DNA from: Neoceratodus forsteri
Lineage: Eukaryota; Chordata; Ceratodontiformes; Ceratodontidae
Length of the DNA: 64,000 nt
Reading direction: 5' to 3'
Assembly: GCA_016271365.2 (NCBI GenBank)
Contig: CM057452.1
Location: forward strand, 824,940,001 to 825,004,000
Shown here: positions 1 to 10,059 of the stretch, in pieces
How the letters are laid out: every line of letters starts with the position of its first letter
How positions within the stretch are numbered: position 1 is the first letter of the stretch
Program-made: the position numbers and the translations under genes
The notes under the pieces: model-generated
The model's database searches: none
What the model was told of the DNA's origin: nothing
What the model saw: the letters and a program-made list of their open reading frames with translations, nothing else

Positions 1-190
1 GACCACCAGGGTTGGATTGGTTTGCCATAAGAATTTACTGATGCCCGCTATCGGGCTGCAAGCGGTCCACTGGACCACCAGGGATATAGGACTAATCTAT
101 ACATCATATGCCCGCGATCGGGCTGCAAGTGGTCCATTGGACCACCAGGGATATGGGACTATACTTAATGACATATGCCCATGATCAGGC
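1..190. repeat. Tandem repeat, unit about 67 bp
   Basis: The word ccg(c)atcgggctgcaag recurs near 45, 112 and 179, so the period is about 67 bp. Each unit also contains the small palindrome ggtcca(c/t)tggacc followed by accaccaggga. The array runs off the left edge of the window and decays after about 190. No coding potential is visible. I do not recognise the family. Confidence 0.75.
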
Positions 191-650
191 AGTGGGGCAC
201 TTTTCCACTTATGCAGGGGGCGTCAGTCTCTGACGGCTGCAGCCTGGCAGGGTGCCAGGCACAAGTCGCCGTGGATCAGCGCACCTGCATGCAAATGGGG
301 CCATAATGGCATGCAAATGGACCCATTTGTGCCTTGCATACATTATGGCCCATTTGCATGTGCACTATTGAATATCGCAGTAGTTGCGCCTATCGCAATG
401 GAACTTGCACTAGAGCATCCCCCTGCTCCACTCTGGCCACTTGCACTGGTGCAGTGCCACTGCACTATGTGCACTGCGGGTGGCCAAGGAGTGATATTCA
501 ATGATGCTGTGCCATGGCACAGCTCCATTAAATATCATCCTGTCAACGCCCCTGCGCATCCAAGTTGTGCTGTGCCCAGGCTTGGCACAGTCTGAATATC
601 CCACCCATAGTGTATGGTGGAATGTTGTTGTTCACCAAATTCAAGCAAAA
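191..650. repeat. Unclassified repeat DNA with a hairpin at 281-364
   Basis: No convincing gene is present. The arms 281-308 and about 341-364 are inverted copies built around atgcaaatgggccataatg, with a spacer of about 30 bp. Downstream, short self-complementary words occur (tgctgtgccatggcaca; gcactatgtgcactgc). This looks like a fold-back or MITE-like repeat, but its ends cannot be fixed. The short ORFs here are composition-driven. Confidence 0.45.
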
Positions 651-653
651 GCT

Positions 654-732
654 AAGCTTGTTGTACCATCAATGTGACGTCATGGTTCTGTTGTACCATC
701 ATTAGTATGTCACATTGATGGTACAACAGCTT
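654..732. repeat. Inverted repeat, about 24-bp arms
   Basis: The left arm (654-678) reads aagcttgttgtaccatcaat then gtgac. The right arm (709-732) is its reverse complement apart from one extra t in the left arm. A third, direct partial copy (ttgtaccatca) sits in the loop at about 690. This is a short fold-back sequence with no coding content. Confidence 0.8.
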
Positions 733-1100
733 GTAATGTATTTGCGCAAGCGTGACATTCATGTCCTCGATCTTCAAACAGCTGTGGTAAAGAAATCAGT
801 TCTTGAAAGGGGAAAAATTGATTTTTTAATGTCTTTTTGTCCATGCTACAGGTACCTTGATTTTCTGCAAGTTACAAGGGCCTCTCTGACTTCTCCATAC
901 CTCAGTCACTGACAGCACTTCTATCAGATGCACAGACCTCGATCACTGGTGGCACTTCAAACTGACGCACATCGTGGGACTGGGGTATGAGTGAGGATTA
1001 TTCTTGGGGGGGGTCACACAATGATGGAAATCACGTTGCATGGACTAAGGAAGTGTTCCGCTATTGATTTACTGATACCCATACACTATACAAGACAACA

Positions 1101-1247
1101 GATGGGCATCAATAAACAACACTGTATTCACTTCTCGAGGTTGTATGGCAACCATAAACCTCTCAAGCTTCACTCTCGAGGTTTACATGGTTGTCTTGAC
1201 AACCTCTCAGAGTGAACAACAGTGTTGTTGTTCACTGTTGCCCATCC
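1101..1247. repeat. Fold-back (MITE-like) inverted repeat
   Basis: The left arm, from gatgggcatc at 1,101 to aacctc at about 1,168, matches the reverse complement of about 1,178-1,247, which ends in gttgcccatc. Shared words on both arms include gaggttgt, ggcaacca/tggttgtc and the paired cactgt...aacaac blocks. The two arms of 60-70 bp nearly abut, as in a snap-back MITE. No protein is encoded and no clear target-site duplication was found. Confidence 0.65.
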
Positions 1248-1259
1248 ATTATTCTCTAT

Positions 1260-2123
1260 ATTATACTGGTGCAGTCACGCCAGTATAGTTAGGGTAACAG
1301 TGCACTTCTATGTTAAAGTTCAAGCTTTGAGGGTTATTAACTTTAGAGTAATTCTATGGATTTGCATAACATTTTGCATGCATAATATCTTGGGGTAGGT
1401 CTCTTGACCTGCCAAGTTTGGTGGGAATCTGTTGAGTGGTTTCTGAGAAATAAAGTGTTGAAAAAACAGAAACATCCAGGATTTTTGTCTTTTTTTTTTG
1501 TCATCCTGTATCTTAGAAATGCCTTTAGGTACTGGTCTAAAATTTTCAGGGTAACGAGCCTTTGCCTCACAGATGAGCCTTTTGAAGGTTTAGTGAAAAA
1601 ATATTAAGCCATTTAAAGGTCATTAAAGTTTTAATTTCCCATTATTTCCTATGGTAAAAAATAAGTGTTCAGCATGAAAATGGGCCATTTTCGAAAATGA
1701 AGGTCCATTTCTGAAAATGGAAGGTCCCATTTTCAAAAATGAAACTCAAACCTTTGAAGCTTGATATCTTTGGAACCATTAAATGGATTTTCATGAAACT
1801 TGGTATGCTTAATGGCCATGGATAGGACTCTTAACATACCACATTACATGCAAATCTATTCAGCAGTTTTTGAGACATAAAGTGTTGATAAAACAGAACA
1901 TTTTGTGTTTTTGGTCATTTTTTTTCTCAACCTGTATCTCATAAATGGTTTTAGGTACTGGACTGAAATTTTCAGGGTGGGACACGTTTGCCTCACAGAT
2001 GTGCCTTGTGAATGTTTGGTGAAAAAATATTAAACCATTCCAAAGTTATTAAACATTTCATTTCCCATTATTTCCTATGGGAAAAGTTAAGTGTTCAGCA
2101 CGAAAATGGGCATTTGAAAAAAT
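1260..2123. repeat. Two diverged copies of a roughly 426-bp repeat
   Basis: Landmarks recur at a period of about 426 bp: ttaggtactgg at about 1,525 and 1,951, gtttgcctcacaga, ttcccattatttcctatggg, and gttttgagacataaagtgtt. A third copy begins and is cut by the hAT at 2,132; its continuation is 5,802-5,890. Related sequence is at 9,590-9,990 and 10,760-10,900. There is no open frame of note. It is not a repeat class I can name. Confidence 0.6.
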
Positions 2124-2308
2124 GAAATACTCAGGGCCAGATTAAGGCATAGGAAACATAGGCACTCACTTAGGGCCCTTCTCCTGCCAGGGGGCCCCCA
2201 ACAATCCCCAAAATATATTTGCTACATACCACTTTATTTCTGCCTGAGCTGCATGTTTTTGTAATGGGCTTGCCTGTTGAGTAATGTGAGCATGGAAGGA
2301 GCTGAACT

Positions 2309-2500
2309 GTGATGTGAATCTCACCTCCCTCATTAAGTGTTAAGTACAGCTGATAGCATCAGGGGACTGCAGCCCAGTTGACCTTTAAGGTGTAAACAAA
2401 GCCCCTTCCTTTGCTTTGTATGCTTGAATGTGAATCTCACCTCTCTGGTTAGGTGTTAATTGCAGCTGATTGCTTCTGGGGGCTCCAGCCAGACTGACCT
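2309..2500. repeat. Tandem repeat inside the hAT, unit about 117 bp
   Basis: The block atgtgaatctcacct...agctgat...gacctttaaggtgtaaac occurs at about 2,311 and again at about 2,427. The second unit is interrupted at its internal ttaa (2,501-2,504) by the piggyBac-like MITE and resumes at 3,038. Joining the two sides restores gacctttaaggtg exactly as in unit 1. This internal tandem gives an independent record of the pre-insertion site. Confidence 0.75.
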
Positions 2501-2504
2501 TTAA

Positions 2505-3037
2505 AGGGACATTGTCAACCCCCGTAGGCCTCAAAGTGCCCCTAGTTTAAAATACACATTTTATGATTGTTCACATTCTACAGAGACTGTTGATGTAACT
2601 GGTAGTTTGATTCAGATCCTTTTCTTTTAAAAAGTGGAAAACTGGCTGCCCACTATACTGGTGTTACCACACCAAAGCATGTGTGTTTACATATTTGACC
2701 AGCTCCCACTACATCTTTCCCAGACTCAGGAACACTCCCCAACACAATCTAGCCACTGCTTATGCAGTGGGAGTAGAGGAGACTATTGTATCATGAGTGG
2801 CTGCACTGTTTGAGGGTGTTTCTAATGTTCAGGAAGTGTGCAATAAGAGTAGTTCAGTGATTTGAAGCAAAACAAAGCTTGGCATAGCTATACATTACCA
2901 TGCATTTTGGTTCTAATAAGCAAGGAGGCAGATAAAACAACCAGCAACATCAAGGAATTTTAGAGAAAGTAAGTAATCATAAAATGTGAGTTTTTACCTA
3001 AAAATAATATGATGTGAAAAAGGTTGAATGTGTCCCT
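2505..3037. mobile_element. piggyBac-like MITE, 533 bp, TTAA target
   Basis: TTAA flanks both sides (2,501-2,504 and 3,038-3,041). The ends agggacattgtcaacc and, reverse-complemented, agggacacattcaacc match at 13 of 16 positions. A TTAA duplication with short TIRs is the signature of piggyBac elements. The pre-insertion sequence is reconstructed by the neighbouring tandem unit. The interior (poly-A/T runs, no long ORF) encodes nothing, so it would depend on a transposase in trans. Confidence 0.8.
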
Positions 3038-3604
3038 TTAAGGTGAAAACAGGCCCTTTTTCTTTGCCTTTGTCTCCCATGTGGTATCTTAAGTGGGAAG
3101 ATGTGGCTAGAAAGATCCCTGCCCCCCAGTTGGTGTATGGAGAGTGAGTGGTGAAAATCTTAAATGGGGGCCCCTGCAGTAGTTTGTTCACTACTTGCTT
3201 CATTTTGTGCTTTTGAGGGGGCCCTTATCATTTCTATTGGAAGGATCGAAGAGCCAGCAGATCCTGCTTACTGAAGAGCCTGTTCCAAGTTCCAGGTGGC
3301 TTTCATTACCACATGGATGTTCTATGACATTCCCAGACCCTGGTTCACGTAGTATACAGGCCGAGGTTGTGGTTCACAAATCCAAGTGTTCTGAGTATAC
3401 ATGTTTTCCAGGTTCTTGGCTTAAGGCTGTAGGCACTAGGCTGAACTATGTTGGTGCCACCTTGTGGCCCAGATTTTGTCTGAAAATGATCCATTGGATC
3501 AGCACACTTACCCAGTTAACAAAGACATAAATAAATAAATATACTGCTTAATATGTTAATTTATTTTGTACTCCTTGGCTGGAACTGGATTATTTTTTAT
3601 TGTA

Positions 3605-4575
3605 TTCTTTTAATGTCTTCATAAGTAACATTGTGAAGGGACTGGAAGGAAAGGTATGCCTCTTTATAGATGATATTAAGATTTGCAACAGGGTAGGCAC
3701 TCTGGGAGGGGTGGGAAGAATGAGGAGGGACTTAGGTAAACTAGAGGAATGGTCAAGAGTGTGGCAACTAAGATTCAATGCAAAGAAGTGCAAAATCATG
3801 CATTTGGGGCACAATAACCTGGGGAGGCATGCATGATGGGGGGTACTGATGGCCACCAAACAGGAAAGGGATCTGGGGGTAATCATATCCAATTACCTAA
3901 AGGTGGCCAAAAATGTACTAAAGCTGTGGGGAGAGCCAGTGAGGGTACTGGGGTGCATAGGAAAAGGTATCATCAGTAGAAGAAAGAAGGTGGTGATGCC
4001 ACTGTACAAATAATTGCTGAGACCCCATCTGGATTACTGTGTCAAGTTTTGGAGACTGCATCTCTGTAAAGACATAGACAGAGTAGAGGTAGTTCAGAAA
4101 AGGGCAACAAAAATGGTGCAGGGTCTGCACCAAAAGTCATATGAGGAGAGACTGGAGGACCTCAATATATATACCCTGGAGGAGAGGAGAGAGCGAGAGA
4201 GAGACAGGAGGATATAATAGAGACCTTCAAATATCTCAAGGGCGTAAATAAGGTGCAGGAGGGAAGCATCTTTCAGAAAAAGAACACGGAGACATGACAT
4301 GAGGCTGGAAGGGGTAGCTTAAAGGGTAAAGTGAGGAAATATTTCTTCACAGAAAGGGTGGTGGATGCATGGAACAGCTTCCCAGCAGTGGTGGTGGGGA
4401 CTAACTTGGTAGGGGAATTCAAAAATGCATGGGACAGGCACAGGGAACCCCACCAATAGGAAGGTGAATAAAGCAGGAGATCATATAGGGTCAGTGGTTT
4501 TTGCAGCAGGTAGGGCAAATGGGCAGACTGGGTGGACCTAGTGGTCTTTATCTGCCATCAATTTATATGTTTCTA
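3605..4575 (+). mobile_element. CR1 LINE 3' fragment (RT thumb to 3' tail)
   Basis: The translated frames give the CR1 RT C-terminal region in order. First comes a catalytic-box remnant FIDDIKICNR (normal CR1 FADDTKICN), then EEWSRVWQLRFNAKKCKIMH, LLRPHLDYCVKFW, and VQKRATKMVQGLHQKSYEER. It ends in the family 3' UTR with gggcagactgggtgg, ctttatctgccatcaa and tatgtttctatgg. Several stops (for example around 3,835-3,845) and frameshifts break it. It is 5'-truncated within RT, as is usual for target-primed LINE copies. It lies inside the hAT and is older than the CR1 at 14,313 judged by its decay. Confidence 0.9.
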
Positions 4576-4576
4576 T

Positions 4577-4757
4577 GGTAACCAGGTAAAACCCACTAGA
4601 CACAAGTGCCTGTTTTGAGGGACAAGCAGGGAGCACTGGGGTGAGTGACTTGCTCAGAGTCGAACAGTGTGCAATTGGAGGTCAAACCCAGATCTGCTGG
4701 ATGTACTAATCTCATTCACAGTTCATTACTCTAACCACTAAGCTATGCTGCCAACCT
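4577..4757 (-). mobile_element. tRNA-headed SINE, antisense
   Basis: Read on the minus strand it begins ggcagcatagcttagtggtt with agag following, which matches a pol III A box. It then has a B-box-like tgggtttgacctcc. Next comes the CORE/MIR-like word for which the plus strand shows gtgacttgctcagagtc. The body ends toward 4,577 in tggttaccatag. A second member lies at 45,316-45,512. The copy is diverged, and it sits directly against the CR1 3' end. Confidence 0.7.
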
Positions 4758-5620
4758 TATTTATCATTGTTAAATGCAATCCTTCTCTCAGAGAAAATTA
4801 GTAAGAAAGTTTATGGTTAAGTCTGGATTGTGGTGATGAGTGTCATGAAAATGATCATCAAAGTTATGAAAAAAAAAATTTGTTTGAATTGTTTAAGTCC
4901 TTTAACAATACTATATTGCAATTTGCAAACAGTATGGATAAGCCCAATCTTTAGCACCACTTACAAAACCACATTTTAATGACACAAAGTAGCAAAGAGG
5001 CTACAGTGCTATATAGCCTTGCAATGCCATTGGGACAGCAGTGGCCTTTAGATCATATTTGTTTAATTTGCAGGTGATTGTATATGTTTTGGAGCTATGT
5101 ACAGACAATACTACCCCCGATTACGTACAACTGCCTGCAAAGTAAACAAACAGTATGTAAAGGCCACGGCTAACCCTGATCATTACAAGTGTATTTATAA
5201 CACTACATCATCTTCCCTATGTGGTTTTGTGGGTGGGCTGAGTCTGTTTCAGGAAGTAAGGGTGTACTACTGTACTTGCTGAAAGTTAAGTAGTGTAAGA
5301 AAGGTGGCAATCATGTATGCTGATAGCAGTCGTGTACATATAGTGATCCCTTGATTATCCACCAAATGTTTGTACAAAATAATAGCTATTCCATTGCCCC
5401 TTATTATCTCACACCCTTGATTATCCACCTCATTTTGCTTGTACGAAAATGGGCAGATAGTTATGGGCACACTGCAGATTATCAGACTGAAATGAAACAG
5501 CATCAGACACTTGGGAAAAAAAGGAGAGGAGAGAATGATGTGCACTGTCACTAATATAATTTTGAAAGAGGGTGACAGAAGGGTAGGAATTTTGATTTGT
5601 ATTCTGTTGCCCGCACCTCA
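4758..5620. other. hAT interior without recognisable genes
   Basis: About 860 bp of A/T-rich sequence with no long frame and no recognised domain. The words ttgattatccac and gtacaaaat/gtacgaaaat recur at about 5,350-5,450, suggesting a short diverged duplication. I cannot assign it. Confidence 0.4.
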
Positions 5621-5665
5621 TTACATACAAACTATATCCTAACATGGGATATAGTTTGTATGTAA
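5621..5665. repeat. Perfect 19-bp inverted repeat, 7-bp loop
   Basis: The arms 5,621-5,639 (ttacatacaaactatatcc) and 5,647-5,665 are exact reverse complements separated by taacatg. This would form a stable cruciform or hairpin. It lies near the right end of the hAT, where hAT elements often carry subterminal structure. Confidence 0.85.
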
Positions 5666-5801
5666 ATGGGTTCAAAAGGTGCCTTGCAGTCTGTGACAGG
5701 GTCCCTTTGTGGAAAAGGGGCATGGTCATGGTGAGAGGGGTGCCCCCGATTTCTCTTGGGCCTAGGGCCCCAGGTTACCTTAATCTGGCCCTGGAAGTAC
5801 T

Positions 5802-6660
5802 ATTTGAGAAAATGGAAGGTCCCATTTTTGAAAGTGATGAAGTTAAGTATGATATAATGGTAGTTAAGGGGTTTTCAACTTAGGTTGATATCTTAGTCAT
5901 TTTTAAGAATGTTGGCCATTACTGTCATTTCGTTACTTGGTCCCAAAAGGTGAGGTCATGGTTGCTGCAAGGAATCACCTTTTGGGACTGATTAATGAAA
6001 TGAAAGTGCAACTGTTCATAAACTGGGGTCTCAAAAAGCCCATGAAGCAAATCTGGTGAAAAAATTCCAAAAAAATGACTGCATTACAAGCGTGCATTGA
6101 GCAGTTTCTATGCATGCTCATAACTTCACCAATTTTTCATATTTTCACTCCAAATTTTCAACATTACCATTTCTTCACAACTCCATATGAACAGTACAGC
6201 TGTCATTTTTTCACATCACAGCCTGGAATTTTTTTGCACCTGTGGTGCAAAATGGCACCGTCACTATGCAAAGTTAACTTTTGGGCAGAGTAACAAAATC
6301 ACAGTTGTACTTTTCACGAGGGGCGGTCCCAAAAAACCTATGTTGAAAATTTGGTGGAATAATTCCCAAAATAATCACGTTGAGTGTGCATTGCACATTT
6401 TCTAAGCATGCTCATAACTTTTTTCATATTTACACTCCACATTTTTAACATTACCATTTTTCCACACCATCTCATGAACAGTACAGCTGTAATTTTTCAA
6501 ATCCTGCCAAAAATGTTTTTCTGCACCTGTGATGCAAAAAGGCATTACTGTTGTGCGAATTACATTTCAACAGAGATTTTAATGTTTTCAGTACTGGGTA
6601 CATGTGGTGAGGTGAAAAGAAGGTTATGTTGAACATTCGTGTTGAAAATTATTTAATATG
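5802..6660. repeat. Unclassified repeat, about 290-bp units (antisense relative to 55.4-57.5 kb)
   Basis: 5,802-5,890 continues the 426-bp repeat cut by the hAT. From about 5,900, units of about 287 bp follow (landmark atgaacagtacagctg at 6,187 and 6,474). Words include cactccaaattttcaacatt, ggtcccaaaa and catgctcataact. The same words occur in reverse-complement orientation in the array at 55,450-57,480. There is no coding capacity. Confidence 0.6.
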
Positions 6661-6689
6661 GCACAGTTATGACTATTTATTGCAATTTC

Positions 6690-7675
6690 ACTACTCATAA
6701 CTTGATGTGTGGAAGTGCAAGGGCCAGAGACCCCTGTGTTTCCACAGCTACATACATATGTGCATCTGTGGAGGGATTGGAGTGCAGGGTCTGAAGAGCC
6801 CTGTGCTTTCATTGTGACATATGGATACTTTTGTAGTATCTGGATGGAGGGATGGGAGAGTAGGGACCCACCATGACATATGGATACTGTTGTAGTATTT
6901 GGATGGAGGGATGGGAGTGCAGCATCCGAAGAACACTGTGCTCCCACCGTGACATAGGGACACTGTTGTACTATCTGGATAGAGGGATGAGAGCACAGGG
7001 TTCCACCGTGACATACAGATACTGTTGTACTATCTGGATGGAGGGACGTCCGAAGGACCCTGCACTCCCACGGTAAAATGAGGATACAATTATACTATCT
7101 GAAAAAGAAGGGAAATGATTGCAAAAAACTTGATTACTGCATCAGTTAGGGTGAATACTTTAGTGACAAAAGTGGAAAAAAATGAGGCATTAGGCTTTCC
7201 AACCCTAACACCTCACCCCCAGGGTTCCAATCCCTACCACTCCACCCCAACCCCACCATCCACAAACCAACAGGCATCTGGGTGTGCATTGGGGTTGTCA
7301 GACTAACTCTCACCCCATTCTCCTGTACTGCACCACCTCAGCTTGTTTACACATGGAATGGGGTGACAGTTAGGCTGATGACCCCAATGCATATCCAGAC
7401 ACCATGGATGGAGGGCTGGGAGTGCAGGGTCCCACCGTGACATTTGGATACTGTTGTACTATCTAGATGGAGGGATGGGAGTGCAGGGTCCCACTGTGAC
7501 ATTTGGATACTGTTGTACTATCTAGATAGAGGGATGGGAGTGCAGGATCCTTTGGACCCTGCGTTCCCACTGTGACTTATGGATAAAGTTGTACTATATC
7601 AATGGAAGGACGGGAGTGCAGGGTCCAAAGGACCCTGCGCTCCCACAGTTAAATGAGGACAGAATTATACTATCT
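6690..7675. repeat. Minisatellite blocks, about 57-76-bp unit
   Basis: Units with tgacatatggatactgttgt, tatctggatggagggatggg and agtgcagggtcc recur at about 6,820-7,080 and again at 7,385-7,675. They are separated by a half copy of the palindrome arm (7,080-7,385). A diverged related block is at 11,130-11,310. The short frames translate the repeat and are not genes. Confidence 0.7.
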
Positions 7676-8126
7676 GAAAAAGAAAGGAAATTCATAGCAA
7701 AAAACTCCATTAATGCATCAGTTAGGAGAATACTATAACGACAAAAGCAAAGAAATTAAGTGTTAGGGTTTCTAACCCTAATGCCCCACCCCCAGGGTTC
7801 CCATCCCTACTATTTCATCCCCACTCCTCCACACACCAACAGGCATCTTGGTGTGCGTTGAGGTCATTGGCCTAACTTTCACCCCATTCTCCTGTACTGT
7901 ACCACCTCAGTTTGTTTACACATGCAATGGGGTAACAGTTAGGCTGATGACTCCAATGCACACCCAGATGCCTGTTGGTGTGTGGAGGGGTGGGGATGGA
8001 GTGGTTGGGATGGAAACCCTGGGGATGGGGCATTAGAGTTGGAAACCCTAATGCCTCATTTCCCTGCTTTTGTCACTATAGTATTTATCCTAACTGATGC
8101 ATTAATGGAGTTTTTTGCAATGAATA
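7676..8126. repeat. Long palindrome, about 220-bp arms
   Basis: The left arm starts near 7,680 (gcaaaaaactccattaatgc, atcagttagg) and runs through gttagggtttctaaccctaa and caacaggcatct to ctcctgtactgtaccacc at about 7,895. The right arm is its diverged reverse complement, ending tgcattaatggagttttttg before a (TA)n tract. Related arms occur at 7,080-7,385 (partial), 11,320-11,677 plus 14,236-14,275, and 55,080-55,440. It is a recurrent fold-back family member with a fixed core and no ORF. Confidence 0.75.
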
Positions 8127-8147
8127 TATATATATATATATATATAA
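8124..8147. repeat. (TA)n microsatellite
   Basis: A short alternating TA run abutting the outer end of the palindrome. The other palindrome copy (14,270-14,312) also ends in (TA)n, so the tract may be the target site or a component of the element end. Confidence 0.8.
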
Positions 8148-8493
8148 AATGGGTAAGAAAAATCTGTGATAATCCACTATCCTAATTGGCCAAAACATGT
8201 CACATGACCGTGCATTACTCCACAACGACCACACACCTTACAGTACGACCGCACGCCTGTACTACTTTCCAGCCCCCTTCCAGAATTCAGAACTTTCTCA
8301 TCAGTAGTAAGATCACTCCACACCTGGCACAGAAAAGCTGCCACAAACACACACACACCTAGCACAAGCAGGCTGCCACAAACAGGCTAACGCCAACAGA
8401 AATAACAAATCAATACAGCAATCCTCAGCCCAGTGAACACAAGATATGTTTAAATCTGCCATATGTTTTCAATGAAATGTAATTTAGAAGTCT
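8148..8493. other. No recognisable feature
   Basis: Mixed sequence with short acaca-rich stretches around 8,346-8,360 and two partial copies of a word like cacctngcacanaaaagctg (8,322-8,375). No gene or element end could be supported. Confidence 0.35.
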
Positions 8494-9331
8494 TATCTGG
8501 TTGATACTGCCATTTTCGCAGTGGCTCCCTGTTGAAAGGCTTTCGCCTTTTCCTGCAATGTAGCATGACTGAATGCTGTCACTGTCTGTGACTTGCTGCC
8601 AGAAGTTTAAGTGTAAGATCCACTGTGGAGCGCTTTCACTTTTGTCATATTGAACTGTAGCATGACTGAGCGTGCTCAGTCTCCAAAAGAAAAATACAAG
8701 TATATGTTTAAAGTAAGTCCCTCTTAGCTCAGAAGTGTTTTTTTACCCTCTTTTTAGCTCTTGTTTCTAGAAAAGAAGCTGCTGACTGAAGTGCAAGATG
8801 AGGAAGCACCGAGCGAGGCAGTTGGCGACTTCAGAATGAAGCGAGCGTTGCCATAACAATGCTCGCTCTGCCTTGCATCTGTCATTTTGAAGTCGCCAAC
8901 TGCCTCACTCTGTGCTTCCTCTCTTCGCACTTCAGTCGGCAGCTTCTTTTCTAGAAACAAGCTAAAAAAGGGAAAAAACAAACACTTTACTTTAGCTTTG
9001 AGCTAAGAGGAACTTACTTTAAATATGTACTTGTATTTTTCTTTTGGAGACTAAGCACACTCAGTCACGCTACAGTTCAATATGATAAAAGTGAAAGCCC
9101 TCCGTGGTGGATCTTCTCCATGTTCGGATGGCAGCTTTCTTTTTCTGAGAAAATGAATAAAACAGAATAAAAGTAATTTTTTTTTTTTTTTTTTACTTTT
9201 AAACAGAGTGACGCTGAAACTTCTGACAGCAAGTCACAGACAGTGACAGCACTCGGTCATGCTACATTGCAGCAGAAAGTGAAAGCCCTTCAACATGGAG
9301 CCACTGCGAAAATGGCAGGATCAACCAGATA
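8494..9331. repeat. 838-bp palindromic element with 18S-like ends
   Basis: The left arm (8,494-8,850) and right arm (8,857-9,331) are reverse complements over nearly their whole length. The centre is near 8,853 (gagcgttg ccataa caatgctc). The outer ends read tatctggttgat(a/c)ctgcca followed by ttttcgcagtggctcc. The right arm carries extra sequence, including an 18-T run at 9,177-9,194. The central region pairs agtcgccaactgcctc with its complement. No protein is encoded. The terminal word is identical to the start of eukaryotic 18S rRNA as I recall it, but the similarity stops after 19 nt. A further short copy of the end (catcaaccagata) is at about 9,371-9,383. Confidence 0.85.
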
Positions 9332-9461
9332 ACCATTACCAACAAAGCAAACTCATGCAAATTATGGTAGCATCAACCAGATACTCTACAGATAAAACAA
9401 TTATTTGTGCCATGTAGGGACTACTTTTCCACACACATACATGTATGGCCATTTTATAAGA

Positions 9462-9581
9462 TAGATAACCCACTCAGGGTGTGCGGTCTCGCTCTGATAT
9501 ACGCATGCCTTGGGTGGTTGAATGCACACTAAGGTGTGTGTATATCAGACAACAACCGCACACCCCAGAGTGGGTTATCTA
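9462..9581. repeat. Hairpin element, about 50-bp arms
   Basis: The left end tagataacccactc...gggtgtgcggt and the right end accgcacacccc...gagtgggttatcta are inverted copies. Inner words tctgatatacgc and gtgtatatcaga continue the pairing. The total is 120 bp with a short loop near ttgaatgc. It is consistent with a small snap-back MITE; the bases either side do not give a certain TSD. Confidence 0.75.
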
Positions 9582-9589
9582 TTACTTAT

Positions 9590-10020
9590 AGATCCATATT
9601 ATAGTGGCATGGTAGCACCACTATAGTTAGGGTTGAGTAGGCAGTTTAATGTTAAACCCCAAATTTTGCACCTTAATAACTTTACAATCGATCAATGGAT
9701 TTGCACAAAATTTGGTATGCGCTGTCTCGTGTTGTAGATCTCCTCATATGCCAAGTTATGTTTTGATCGAATGTGCAGATGTTGTGCAGCACATAGTTAA
9801 AATAGTGTGTTTTTCTCCTTTTTGAGCCTATTTTTCCTGATCACACTGCACACACTCCATTTGGAAGTTTGGTATGAAATTTTCAGGATAGAAAGAGCTT
9901 GCCTCACAGAATAATCCAGCATTAGTTTGGTGAAAAAAATTTTAATCTGTTCCAAAGTTATTCAATTTAGACATTTCGGGTTCTGAGCATGCTCAGTTCA
10001 GTCTTTTAGATAGGGGTATT
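9590..10020. repeat. Diverged copy of the roughly 426-bp repeat
   Basis: This shares landmarks with 1,260-2,123: tatagttagggt, aatggatttgca(c/t)a, atgccaagtt, gaaattttcagg, gcttgcctcacaga, tttggtgaaaaaa, ttccaaagttatt. It indicates that the flanking complex at 1-8 kb and at 9.6-11.7 kb is the same unclassified repeat family. Confidence 0.55.
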
Positions 10021-10059
10021 TTTTGTGAACAAGAATTTGTCTCACAAACGAGACTTTTG

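Larger units (their letters stand above)
2132..5793. mobile_element. Non-autonomous hAT transposon, 3.66 kb, with 8-bp TSD
   Basis: The terminal inverted repeats are cagggccagattaagg at the left and its reverse complement ccttaatctggccctg at the right, 16 of 16 matching. They are flanked by an 8-bp duplication with one mismatch: gaaatact (2,124-2,131) and gaagtact (5,794-5,801). TIRs beginning CAGGG with an 8-bp TSD are characteristic of hAT elements. The subterminal ggggccccc-rich sequence on both sides also fits. No transposase (hATC dimerisation or BED domain) is visible. The interior is filled by a piggyBac-like MITE, a CR1 fragment and a SINE, so this copy is non-autonomous and is nested inside the 426-bp repeat. 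Confidence 0.85.

Noticed and set aside
3195..3530. A 111-residue frame inside the hAT as a possible transposase
   Set aside because: No BED finger, RNase H-like or hATC motif can be read, so the element is treated as non-autonomous.
6624..7076. Frames of 88-107 residues on both strands
   Set aside because: They translate a minisatellite with a period near a multiple of three and have no domain.
9313..9331. Possible 18S rRNA gene fragment
   Set aside because: The identity covers only the first 19 nt and the downstream sequence is unrelated to rRNA; reported as a terminal motif instead.
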